DNA of 64,000 bases from Mycolicibacterium tusciae JS617 (GTDB lineage Bacteria; Actinomycetota; Actinomycetes; Mycobacteriales; Mycobacteriaceae). How positions within the stretch are numbered: the first letter of the stretch is position 1; the number at the start of each line of letters is the position of its first letter. The stretch is taken from the NCBI RefSeq assembly GCF_000243415.2, contig NZ_KI912270.1:4774903-4838902 (forward strand), given 5' to 3'. A program made the position numbers and the translations under genes. Below the pieces are notes generated by a model. The model ran no database searches and had not been told where the DNA came from. It saw nothing but the letters and a program-made list of their open reading frames with translations. Positions 42,602-50,486 of the stretch are shown here, piece by piece.

Positions 42602-43296
42602 CGGACGCCACCCCCCCACCGGCGACGAGTTGCGTTCCGTGCCAAGTGGATCCGGAAGGGTGGTTCGATCGCCATCATCGCGCCGACGCCGTCGCCGAAT
42701 GTCGTAGTTGCCCCGCCCGCCGCTGGTGCGCCCGGGAAGCGCTGCAGAGCCGTGCGTCCTGGGGTGTGTGGGCTGGGGTCTGGATCGACGGACGACATGA
42801 AGATGCCGCACCCCATCTGCGATCCATCGCGACTGGAGTGTTAGCGCAGTCGGCTGCTGTCGCTGCCGTTGTCATCGGTGAGCGATTACAGGACGCCGCG
42901 CCCGCCAGTGAGCTCGCCCATGTGCCCACGCCGTTACGCCGGCCGAGGGGGTCGCCGGTGCCGTCGTCCGTCATGACTGCGGTACTTGCCCGCAGCAGCG
43001 GACACTGCGAGGTCCTCGCCGAGGGCTGCCGCTACACCTATGACCGCCTGGTGAGCCGACGCTTAGGGGTAGCGGTCGAGGAGACATCCACTCCCCCGGA
43101 ACTATTCGCCGCGTGTAATGTCTGCGCCGACATCGTCGCAGTGCTCGACCCGAAGATGGCGGCCAACACCGGATACGTGCTCGATAACCAACGCGACCCC
43201 ACACACGTCCCGTTCTATTGGCGCCGCAGCCGGTGGGTGCTGCTTGATCGAGACGGATGGCTCACTGAGATGGCCGACGACGTCGCGATGGCGTGA
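42598..43296 (+). CDS. WhiB domain fused to an HNH-like zinc-knuckle domain
   Basis: A 232-residue protein. Residues 8-75 form a WhiB domain (Cys12/Cys15, Cys35, Cys38, Cys44 and the turn WGVWAGVW). After a linker the C-terminal part (residues about 125-225) has SGHCEVLAEGC and AACNVC, spaced like the zinc ligands of HNH nucleases. The usual His-Asn catalytic residues are not evident (YDRLVSRR where an H-based motif is expected). It is coupled to the rep-like gene by a four-base overlap. A redox-sensing regulator of replication is possible. This fusion is unusual for WhiB proteins, which are typically about 80-130 residues. Confidence 0.75.
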   Translation: MTDATPPPATSCVPCQVDPEGWFDRHHRADAVAECRSCPARRWCAREALQSRASWGVWAGVWIDGRHEDAAPHLRSIATGVLAQSAAVAAVVIGERLQDAAPASELAHVPTPLRRPRGSPVPSSVMTAVLARSSGHCEVLAEGCRYTYDRLVSRRLGVAVEETSTPPELFAACNVCADIVAVLDPKMAANTGYVLDNQRDPTHVPFYWRRSRWVLLDRDGWLTEMADDVAMA

Positions 43297-43297
43297 T

Positions 43298-43313
43298 CTT
43301 AACCGCGGTTAAG
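43298..43313. promoter_or_regulatory. 16-bp palindrome CTTAACCGCGGTTAAG, copy 1
   Basis: Perfect palindrome just after the WhiB-fusion stop, extended to 20 bases by matching AT flanks (ATCTTAACCGCGGTTAAGAT). The same 16 bases recur at 46064-46079 and 47718-47733. It may be a parS-like centromere site or operator. Confidence 0.75.
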
Positions 43314-43348
43314 ATTGGATACCGCAACGGGTTTGATGTCCCAGTCCG

Positions 43349-43711
43349 TTATGACGGACTAGCAGACATCGGCGCCCGGCGCCTCAGCGCCTCATCGACG
43401 AGGTCCGACGCGAAATCCTGTGCCGTCAGCAGAACATCGTCCCGCTTCGCCTCCAGCCACGCATCGCGCAGCCGCTGAGCGGTGGAAGTGCGCAGCCGCA
43501 GGGTGCGCGGAGCTGTCGGCGCGGTCGCGGTAACAGCCCGCGGAGGGGTCGGTAGCGGACTTACCGAGCCATGCGTGTCTTCTGTCACAGTGACAGTTGG
43601 AGGCGTGACCCGTTCCTCGATCGGCGACGCGCTCGCAAGCGGCTTCCGCGTTTCAGCGCCAACGCTGGACAGCATGCCGACGACGGCTGACGCAGTGTCC
43701 TTCTTAGGCAT
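43349..43711 (-). CDS. RHH-type centromere-binding partition protein (ParA partner)
   Basis: A 120-residue protein with a Pro/Thr-rich flexible N-terminus of about 70 residues. The C-terminus reads as a ribbon-helix-helix: strand TLRLRTS, helix AQRLRDAWLEAKRDD, helix AQDFASDLVDEAL. It starts at ATG 43711, overlapping the parA stop by eight bases. ParA plus a small RHH protein is the layout of omega/ParG-type partition systems, in which the RHH dimer binds repeated short sites. A dense field of ATCAC/GTGAT repeats lies just beyond parA (44550-45110). Confidence 0.8.
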   Translation of the reverse strand: MPKKDTASAVVGMLSSVGAETRKPLASASPIEERVTPPTVTVTEDTHGSVSPLPTPPRAVTATAPTAPRTLRLRTSTAQRLRDAWLEAKRDDVLLTAQDFASDLVDEALRRRAPMSASPS

Positions 43712-44507
43712 GGTGTTTCCCTCGATTTAATCGGCCCTCAGCAACCATGGTCATGACTTCAACACTAAAATTCGCGTATGCCTGCGCGAGATCGGGGTCG
43801 GCGTCGACGTCGCCCAGCACGACCTGATCACTGACCATCCGTTCGGCCGCAGTACGTTTCGGGATGAAGGTCTTGAACATCGGCAGGCCGTCGCCCTGTA
43901 ACGCCTTGAGGGTCTCGCGGCTGACCAACGTTCGTGACTCGTACTTGGTGAGCAGGACTCCGAGGAAGGTCGCCGAAAGGACTTGGTGCTGACGCAGTGT
44001 GGACGACCACTCGAGGAACATATTCACCCCTCGCCTCCCCCACTTGCTCGCGTCGGTCGGCACGATCAGCCATTCGGCGGCATTCAGTGCAGTGATCACC
44101 AACTGCCCGAGGTTCGGTGAAAGGTCAAGCACGATCGCGTCGTAGTCGTGATAGACCGGCGCCAACGCCATTGCCAGCTGTTCCTCGCGGCGATGCATGG
44201 TGACGAGTTCTTGGTCAAGCTTGGCCACCGCGAGCGTCGACGGGACGAGGTCGAGGTTCTCAAGCCGCGTCGCACGGATCACCTTGGAGACCGGCGTCCC
44301 CTCGCGTATGAGGTCGTAGATGTCGAACTCGACATCGTCCTCCGGGTCGAACATCGTCGTCGAGTTGCCCTGCGGATCGCAGTCGACCAGCAAGGTTCGC
44401 CAGTTGCCGCGGGCCAGGCCGGCGGCCAGGTTCACCGCGGTAAACGACTTGCCGACCCCGCCCTTATGGTTGGCGATCGCGATAACTTCCGCTTTCACAG
44501 CAGTCAC
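43704..44507 (-). CDS. parA: Partition ATPase ParA (module 1)
   Basis: A 267-residue ParA ATPase. It has the deviant Walker A KGGVGKS at residues 15-21, Walker A' (LLVDCDPQGNST), Walker B (DAIVLDLSP) and the ParA motif IVPTDASKWGRRGV. It has no N-terminal HTH, so it belongs to the short (type Ib-like) group usually paired with RHH proteins. GTG 44507 abuts AGAGGA; GTG 44498 has better spacing and may be the true start. ParA forms dynamic nucleoid-bound gradients that separate plasmid copies. Confidence 0.92.
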   Translation of the reverse strand: MTAVKAEVIAIANHKGGVGKSFTAVNLAAGLARGNWRTLLVDCDPQGNSTTMFDPEDDVEFDIYDLIREGTPVSKVIRATRLENLDLVPSTLAVAKLDQELVTMHRREEQLAMALAPVYHDYDAIVLDLSPNLGQLVITALNAAEWLIVPTDASKWGRRGVNMFLEWSSTLRQHQVLSATFLGVLLTKYESRTLVSRETLKALQGDGLPMFKTFIPKRTAAERMVSDQVVLGDVDADPDLAQAYANFSVEVMTMVAEGRLNRGKHHA

Positions 44508-44549
44508 TCCTCTAACTTTGGTACCTCATTGGAACAGGTTGATCGAGTG

Positions 44550-45110
44550 TTCGGGTGATGCGGCGACGGCGTGTCGGCGTGATGTGATCGCGTTGTGATG
44601 TGGTCACCGCGCGATGACGCAACTGTGTGATCGTGTCATCCGGTGAGACCGTTGCGCCGTGACACCGTGACGGAATCGCTTAGCTACAAAGTGATCCGGT
44701 GATCCGGATGCTCACTCACCGTGTGATTCGATCGCCCAATCGCGTCGCGACGCGATCACAGCGTGGCGCGATCATGAACTGACACGGCGACTGTGTGATT
44801 CAGCGACGGCATGATGCCGTCACAGCATGACTTGGTGACCTGCTCACAACGCGACGCGGTTACCATGTCGCGGAGCCACGGCGTGACCGTGTGACGGAAT
44901 CACGTGGTGTGGACGTGATCGAGCAATTCGGTGACTCAATCACATCATCACGCCGTCGCCGGGTCACGGTGCGATGGCATCACCACATCACCGGGATGAC
45001 TCGGTGTTGGTGTGATCCGGCGTCAACGTGATCGCATCACCATCGCCTCGTCACGACGTCGCCTCGTGATTGAGCGATCGCATCACCTCGCGTCACCGTG
45101 ACGAAATCGG
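44550..45110. repeat. Dense ATCAC/GTGAT repeat field, candidate centromere
   Basis: About 560 non-coding bases directly upstream of parA. By hand I count about 21 ATCAC or GTGAT pentamers in both orientations, often spaced 7-11 bases (for example 44690-44712 and 44975-44992), against about one expected by chance. The omega RHH protein of pSM19035 binds WATCACW heptads, so this field fits the binding region of the RHH protein at 43349 and would act as parS and as an autoregulatory operator. It may also contain replication iterons. Confidence 0.75.
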
Positions 45111-45179
45111 CCGGTAGCTCGGCGCATCCGGATTCGTTTCCGCGGCACGGCTTTGGAGGTCGGAACCGAAGGGACCGGA

Positions 45180-45640
45180 CGAGTGACACCGCGGATGTTC
45201 AATCGGCGTTGTCGTCGAAGCATCGCCGGGTGCTCAATGCCGAAACGGTCGAGCACCGTTCGAAGGAAGTCGCTTTCGCTGCGGTGTATGCCTTTCGGTG
45301 ATGAATGTGCTTGGTCGGCCAGGCCGCTCAGAGCGGCGTAGTTCGCCTAGGTTGGGTTCCAGCGCAGCGCGTCACGGAACGCGATCTGCTGGTGCCGGCG
45401 AGCACTGTCAGGGGGTCGCTGGTCGAGGTCGGGATCGCGTAATACGAATGGTGACGAGCCAGTACCGCTGCGATGGGATCTGGATCGCTGAGATTGGACA
45501 CCGGTGCCCGCAAGTCGATGATCGGTTTCGCTGGCAGGTCGGGAATCGCGGTGGAGCCAACATGTTCGACGCTGGCGGGGGAGTCAGGGCGCGAGCAGCG
45601 GTTCGAGACGATCGCGGTCCTGATCGCCCTGCGTGATCCA
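45180..45640 (-). pseudogene. Remnant of a GrpB-family protein gene
   Basis: On the minus strand one frame reads VEHVGSTAIPDLPAKPIIDL, the hallmark of GrpB (UPF0157) nucleotidyltransferase-fold proteins. After a shift, another frame reads QQIAFRDALRWNPT, a stop codon, ANYAALSGLADQ and then HRSESDFLRTVLDRFG, matching the usual GrpB C-terminal order. The central domain is shortened and frames change at least twice, so the gene is dead. Limits are approximate. It lies in a decayed 1.3-kb stretch between the repeat field and the next gene. Confidence 0.6.
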
Positions 45641-46382
45641 GGCGGATCGGGATCGACGAGATCGACGGGTTCGGTGGCCTACGCCGGCGACCGCGGATAG
45701 CCGCTCACCTTGTCACGGCACCCGAGTCAGGCGGCCCACTCGGTCGCCGCCCGACACGGCAGATAGCGCCGACACCGATATTCGGGGCGCAGTGATGACC
45801 CGCAGTCCTGGCCGATTCAGGTTGGGGGAGTAGGAAGCCTCCGAAGCCTCGTAACGACGAATGACACGCAAAGGCAGCGCCCGGCGACCTGGCGGGTGCA
45901 TTGTCGTCGCGCAAGCGGTACCCGTCTTGAATCGCGTGCTCCCACTCGAAGTCGACCGCCTCACCGTCAAGACAGGTCCGAGGAGCGCACGAGGTCCGCG
46001 CCGCGCCGAGCGGAAGCCACGTCAAGGCGTCGCTGGCGAGGGGCGCGTTCACAACATTTGCTACTTAACCGCGGTTAAGTCGCCGCGAGGTGAAAGGCCT
46101 GCTCATTGTTGTCAGGACGGCGGAATCTACTAGATGTCGAAATTGCTACCGCGCGGCGCGATACCGGAGGCTCATCGCAATCGATTCCCCAGCAGCGAGC
46201 TTCACACCTCTCATGGGCCGGGCGAGTCCGGGTGAAGTCCTTCACGCCCGGTCGTACCCTTCAAGTGCCATCTTCGCGTGCCGCCTGAACACACCTTTTG
46301 GGTACGGCGCAGGGCGGCGGCTGATCCTTGGCCACCAGTGTGGCGGATCGACTCAGACATCCTGGGGGCAAAGAAGTGCGCC
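45641..46382. other. Decayed region, no convincing gene
   Basis: Apart from the palindrome at 46064-46079, short frames here give no recognisable protein. Together with the GrpB and DUF4190-like remnants on either side, it looks like a graveyard between the two partition modules. Confidence 0.4.
46064..46079. promoter_or_regulatory. 16-bp palindrome CTTAACCGCGGTTAAG, copy 2
   Basis: Second exact copy of the 43298-43313 palindrome, extended to 18 bases by A/T flanks. It lies in a non-coding stretch 319 bases before the DUF4190-like remnant. Confidence 0.75.
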
Positions 46383-46700
46383 ATGACTAAACCCAGAGCC
46401 GGCGTCGATCACACAGCGATCGTCTCGCTAGCGACGGCTGTCGTCGGCGTGTTGGCGTGGCCATTCGTTGACGGCTGGGTTTTGCTGTTGGTCGCGACGT
46501 TGTCGCTCGTACTTGGGTTCCTGGCGCTATCCCGCGTTAAGCGGTACAGGCATTCGGGCCCGATGGCTCGCATGGCGCAACCGGTGTCGGAGCCGTGTTC
46601 TATGCGTTCTTCATAGTGACCGTTGCGAGGGATCCGATCGACCCCGTGCAACTGCAATACCAAAATTGGCGGTCGGGCGAGCTAGGTCCCGACCGGAGCC
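46383..46700 (+). pseudogene. Frameshifted small membrane protein (DUF4190-like)
   Basis: From ATG 46383 one frame encodes a small protein with two membrane helices (IVSLATAVVGVLAWPFV and LLLVATLSLVLGFLALSRVKRY). It loses similarity after MARMA. The neighbouring frame continues with GVGAVFYAFFIVTVARDPIDP, a typical third helix and tail of DUF4190-like proteins. A one-base shift near 46580 therefore splits the gene. It could be a real mutation or a sequence error. It stands just before the convergent gene at 46762-47523. Confidence 0.5.
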
Positions 46701-46761
46701 GCTGCCGACTTGCCCGTCGTGCAAGCTGGGACCGGTACGAGTTTCGCTGTCTCTCAGAGGT

Positions 46762-47523
46762 CTACGCCGACACGCTTTCTGTCTTCGAGCCGAGTTCGGC
46801 GAACTGGCTACGAAGGGCCTCGGCGCGGGCCAACAGGGTGTGCACGGCGTACGGGCGAGTGCTATCCAACTCGAGGATGGTCGGCGCGGTCCGCAGTTCG
46901 GCGGCCGCGAGGCCAAGAATCACCATCGTCGACGACGTTAATTCGTCTGCGCGCCCGTCGATCTCGAGCTCGTCAAGCCAGTCGCGTTCGTCGACTCCGA
47001 AGCGGTCGGCTTGCTGCACGAAGCCAGTAATGACAGTCATCATCTCTTCGCGACGCGTCGTGAGCCAAGCTTCCTCGGAGGGCATGCGGGCGCGGCGTTC
47101 GCGTTCGGATTGCCGTGCTGCCCGGGCGATCTTCTCGTCGGGCCGGTCGTAGCGAAGCAAGGCCTCGAGCCGATCAATTCGATCGAGGAGACCCTGCTTG
47201 CCGACACCGACCTGGGCGCCGATCTGGGACAGGAACAAGCCACGGTCGCGCCCTGCCTTCAGGAAGTACAACTCGCGGCGGCGGTCCTCCCACCACAGCC
47301 AATTGTTGAGGGTGAGACCGTCGCAGACATCGGCCTGCAGAACCCATCGTGGGATGTCCGGTCCGCTGTATTTCCGAAGGTAGTCGAGTACTTCTCGCGG
47401 ATCTGAGTCACCCGAGTCCGGTAGCATCTCCCGGTGTCGGTCATCGACTTTGGCTCTCCGCCGTGCGATTCTGACTATGGCTGAGGCCACCTCGGAGCGA
47501 TGCACCTTGGGTCGGGTTGCCAC
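46762..47523 (-). CDS. Hypothetical protein with HTH-like segment
   Basis: A 253-residue, strongly charged protein. A central region (LSQIGAQVGVGKQGLLDRIDRLEALL) resembles a helix-turn-helix followed by a helix. Flanking parts are helical (EKIARAARQSERERRARMPSEEAWL and AAAELRTAPTILELD). It has no membrane segment. The start is GTG 47523. It may bind DNA and take part in plasmid maintenance, since it lies between two partition modules, but no family is recognised. It is convergent with the DUF4190-like remnant and divergent from parA module 2. Confidence 0.65.
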   Translation of the reverse strand: MATRPKVHRSEVASAIVRIARRRAKVDDRHREMLPDSGDSDPREVLDYLRKYSGPDIPRWVLQADVCDGLTLNNWLWWEDRRRELYFLKAGRDRGLFLSQIGAQVGVGKQGLLDRIDRLEALLRYDRPDEKIARAARQSERERRARMPSEEAWLTTRREEMMTVITGFVQQADRFGVDERDWLDELEIDGRADELTSSTMVILGLAAAELRTAPTILELDSTRPYAVHTLLARAEALRSQFAELGSKTESVSA

Positions 47524-47945
47524 TCCATCAGTATTTCACTGACGGATAGCGCTCGCCGGATTCGACGCGCCCGACGTCGTCGTCGTCGTCGGGTCGGGAT
47601 AGCAGCGAGTAGTCAAACGTGGCGTCGCTCAAGCCAGCTCGATGAAGAATTCTTGACGTCACTTTGGGCCTCAAGCGCGCGGAGTATTCCGCCACATCGC
47701 GGCGCAAAAGCTTTGCCCCTTAACCGCGGTTAAGACGCCCAGGGCGAGGGCACGTGCCAGCGCAGGGCTTACCCGCCGACGATGCGCCGACTCCGCAAAA
47801 TCGCCGATTTGCCACCGATCATCCGCACAGCGCGACATGCGTGCCGCTCCGCGTGTCGGCGCGACAGGGCGGGTTGTGAATTATAAACTGCGCCTGTCTC
47901 ATCCGAAGTACCTCGCCGTGCGGGGGAAGCATACGGAAGGCCTTC
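47524..47945. other. Upstream region of parA-parB module 2
   Basis: 422 bases between divergent genes. It contains the third copy of the CTTAACCGCGGTTAAG palindrome (47718-47733) and the ribosome site GGAAGG of parA. No gene is supported. Promoters for both flanking genes should lie here. Confidence 0.5.
47718..47733. promoter_or_regulatory. 16-bp palindrome CTTAACCGCGGTTAAG, copy 3
   Basis: Third exact copy, 213 bases upstream of the parA start. Three copies spread over 4.4 kb around both partition modules and near parA-parB point to a ParB-binding site (parS) or a shared operator. Confidence 0.75.
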
Positions 47946-48659
47946 ATGGCTGTTCACGTCGTTCTCAATCAGAAGGGCGGCGTCGGCAAAAGCACGATCG
48001 CCGTCAACCTCGCCGCCGTCACCGCCGACGTGCTCAACCATCGAGATGATCCCGAGGCGAGCTCACCGGTCGCCGCTGTCTCCATCGACCCGCAAGGCTC
48101 CGCGATTTGGTGGGCTGCCCGCGTCAACGATCTCCCGTTTCACGTCGTGCAGGCCGACGACGATCTCGATGGACTCAAGAAGCTCGGCGATCTTCCCGGC
48201 ATCCAACATGTTTACGTCGACACGCCCGGATGGATAGACCTCAACGGTGGCGACGACACCTCTGATCCGCTTGGCGGCGGGCCGGCTGCTGAAGCCCTGC
48301 GCGTCGTGCTCGACGTCGCCGACCGCGTGATCGTTCCGATGGAGACCGAGCCGCTCAGCTTCGACCCGACCGCACGAACCATCAATAAAGTCGTTCAACC
48401 ACGCGGACTTCCGTACGTGGTGGTCATCAACAACTGGGATCCCCGCGACGGCATGCACGACCTCGACGAGACAAAAGAGTTCGTCAGAGCCAACGGATGG
48501 CCGCTGGCGCATACGGTGATCCGCCACTACAAATTGCATGCCCGCGCCAGCGCCGACGGCCAAGTGGTGACCGAGTACCCCACGAATCGCGTTGCCTTGC
48601 AGGCGCGGGAGGACTTCTACAAATTCGCACTTGAGCTCAACGTGGGGGGAGGACACTGA
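47946..48659 (+). CDS. parA: Partition ATPase ParA (module 2)
   Basis: A 237-residue ParA-family ATPase with Walker A QKGGVGKST near the N-terminus, the Walker A' strand VAAVSIDPQGS and a Walker B-like VYVDTPGWIDL. It lacks an N-terminal HTH. GGAAGG precedes ATG 47946. Its TGA overlaps the parB ATG by one base, so the pair is coupled. It is quite different from the ParA at 43704, so the plasmid carries two independent segregation ATPases. Confidence 0.92.
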   Translation: MAVHVVLNQKGGVGKSTIAVNLAAVTADVLNHRDDPEASSPVAAVSIDPQGSAIWWAARVNDLPFHVVQADDDLDGLKKLGDLPGIQHVYVDTPGWIDLNGGDDTSDPLGGGPAAEALRVVLDVADRVIVPMETEPLSFDPTARTINKVVQPRGLPYVVVINNWDPRDGMHDLDETKEFVRANGWPLAHTVIRHYKLHARASADGQVVTEYPTNRVALQAREDFYKFALELNVGGGH

Positions 48660-49501
48660 TGGCGCGCGGAGGCCGAACCAGCCTGGCCAGCCTGGCCAGC
48701 GAGGTGGGCGACAAGTCGCCGGTCGATCAGATTGCGGCAATGCCTAGCCGCACAGCACCGTTGACGGATCTGACACCGAATCCACGCAACCCGCGCGACG
48801 ATCTCGGTGATCTGTCCGACCTCGAGTCGATCGCCGACATGCAGCTTCAGCCAGCCGTCGTGGTCACCAAGGCCGCTTACCTCACGCTGTACCCCGAGGA
48901 CCGCATCGCCACCCGCTTAGTCGTCATCAACGGATGCCGCCGCTTGGCGGCCGCCCATAAGTATGGCCGCACCGATCTCGACATCGTCGTCAACGACGCG
49001 ATCGCCCGCGATCGCGTCACCCTCATCTCTGCATCGATCGCCGAAAACGTCGACCGGCAGGATTTCGATGTCATCGAAGAAGCTAAAGCCGTTGCGTCGC
49101 TGGTGAAAGAGTGCGGCACCGCAGCCGACGCGGCCAACCGCTTACGTAAGACGGAGGCTTGGGTCTCGCAACGACGGTCGCTGTTGATGTTGGCGCCCGA
49201 ATTGCAAAGGGCTTTACGCCGAGGCGAATTGGCGATCAGGGAAGCCCGCCAACTGGCGAGGGTACCGCTCGAACAGCAGGTAGCGCGCTGGCAAGCTGCA
49301 CTGGACAAAAAGAGCGACGACGGACAGGAAAACAGCACGGCCAACAAGCGGCCGGCCAGTCCGTCTCGAGTGATCGCAAGCGCGCTAAAGGTATTCGACG
49401 CCAAGCCACAGCTTCTCGCCGACGCGCTACGGTCACACCTCGGTCCAGACGGAGTCAAGACGCTGCTCGCCACGCTCGCCGCTGAAGCGACCGCAGTCTA
49501 G
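48659..49501 (+). CDS. parB: ParB/Spo0J-family partition protein
   Basis: A 280-residue ParB-like protein. The N-terminal nuclease/CTPase-like domain contains LTPNPRNPRDDLGDL, then VVINGCRRLAAAHKYG and ASIAENVDRQDFDVIEEAKAV, the usual ParB boxes. The HTH follows (TAADAANRLRKTEAWVSQRRSLLMLAPEL) and a C-terminal helical domain completes it. The canonical GERR/GHRR box is changed to GCRR. It should bind a parS site; the palindrome CTTAACCGCGGTTAAG is the best local candidate. Coupled to parA. Confidence 0.92.
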   Translation: MARGGRTSLASLASEVGDKSPVDQIAAMPSRTAPLTDLTPNPRNPRDDLGDLSDLESIADMQLQPAVVVTKAAYLTLYPEDRIATRLVVINGCRRLAAAHKYGRTDLDIVVNDAIARDRVTLISASIAENVDRQDFDVIEEAKAVASLVKECGTAADAANRLRKTEAWVSQRRSLLMLAPELQRALRRGELAIREARQLARVPLEQQVARWQAALDKKSDDGQENSTANKRPASPSRVIASALKVFDAKPQLLADALRSHLGPDGVKTLLATLAAEATAV

Positions 49502-49626
49502 CTTAGGGCACCACTCCCGTTCCACCGTCACGTGACAATTCGGGACGGTACACCTTTTTCGGATTTGATCCGCTGCCAAAACATCAACTTTGTTCCGCAC
49601 GCCGCGTCGAAATGACGCCGCACTCT

Positions 49627-50064
49627 CTACAGCTGGTGAGCGAGCTCACCTAGGTTGCCCGGCGTCATGAACTGCCCCAAGGCATCTAGGTAATTACGGG
49701 CTACCGCGCGGTACTTTTCGGCTGCCTCATTGGTGGAGCGGTCAGCGTCGAGCAGATCCTGCTGTGCTGCGATGAGCAATCGGTTGGCTTCAGTCAGCGA
49801 GACCACCTGGGCGCGCAATTCATCGACATCCGGACTCGGCAGGGCAGGAGCGGCACCCGGCTGCGGCGGAAGCTCATCGGCGTAGACATACCAGCGCAGA
49901 CGTTGCGGGCGCGGCATCGCGCCGCCGCGAATCTCCCCAGCGGTGATGGCGCGGATGATCGTGCGCGGATCCTTTTCGAGCCGGTTGGCCGCTACTGCCA
50001 ATGACACGACAGGGCCGCCCGGTGTGGTTTCCACGCCCGGCGGCGGCTGCTTCGGTTGTGTCAT
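49627..50064 (-). CDS. Small HTH-coiled-coil protein
   Basis: A 145-residue protein. Residues 20-65 (VVSLAVAANRLEKDPRTII, then RWYVYADEL) look like an excisionase/MerR-type HTH with a wing. The remainder is a coiled coil (VDELRAQVVSLTEANRLLIAAQQDLL) ending in a helix. Such proteins often act in plasmid transfer or copy control. Divergent from the RHH gene at 50250, sharing a repeat-rich intergenic region with it. Family not recognised. Confidence 0.65.
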   Translation of the reverse strand: MTQPKQPPPGVETTPGGPVVSLAVAANRLEKDPRTIIRAITAGEIRGGAMPRPQRLRWYVYADELPPQPGAAPALPSPDVDELRAQVVSLTEANRLLIAAQQDLLDADRSTNEAAEKYRAVARNYLDALGQFMTPGNLGELAHQL

Positions 50065-50100
50065 CGTCGGTCACGTCGGCCGCGAGGGTCGCACTCCTTC

Positions 50101-50249
50101 CGTAACGACATCATGCACTAGATTAGGGACATAATAACGACATTACGACACCTGTTGCGCCCAGATGCCGCTATTTTGCGGCATCTATGTCGTAAACTAA
50201 CAGCATCACGACGAGGTGTGGACATCCGCCCTAGCGCCCGGAGGAGACG
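50101..50249. other. Nested inverted repeats, candidate oriT/operator
   Basis: AT-richer region between divergent genes. An inner perfect inverted repeat, AGATGCCGC/GCGGCATCT (50163-50171, 50178-50186, loop TATTTT), is enclosed by TTACGACA (50143-50150) and TGTCGTAA (50188-50195). ACGACA also occurs directly at 50105 and 50137. Nested repeats before an RHH gene are typical of transfer origins bound by relaxosome accessory proteins, or of RHH autoregulatory operators. Confidence 0.55.
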
Positions 50250-50486
50250 TTGAGCGATAGCGAATCGCGAAGGCTGACCGCGAAGGTTCTGGTTCGCTTC
50301 ACCGAAGACGACCTCTGGAAGCTGCAGCAGGAAGCCGATCGACAGGGCGTGAGCGTTCCGCAGCTCATGCGTGACTTCACTCTGCGCGGGCTGCCGTCGC
50401 GCCGAACTGGGCGGTCTGTGTCCATTGATCAGGGCAGCGGCGAGGATCAATCCCGTCACCCCGCTCGGGCCAGCCACGTCGCCTAG
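50250..50486 (+). CDS. Ribbon-helix-helix protein (possible relaxosome accessory)
   Basis: A 78-residue protein started by TTG 50250 with GGAGGAG eight bases upstream. The N-terminal half is an RHH: strand LTAKVLVRFT, helix EDDLWKLQQEADRQG, turn and helix SVPQLMRDFTLRG. The tail is polar. RHH proteins next to inverted repeats often load relaxases at oriT (MobC-like) or repress their own operon. No relaxase gene is seen downstream in the window, so transfer function is inferred only. Confidence 0.7.
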   Translation: MSDSESRRLTAKVLVRFTEDDLWKLQQEADRQGVSVPQLMRDFTLRGLPSRRTGRSVSIDQGSGEDQSRHPARASHVA

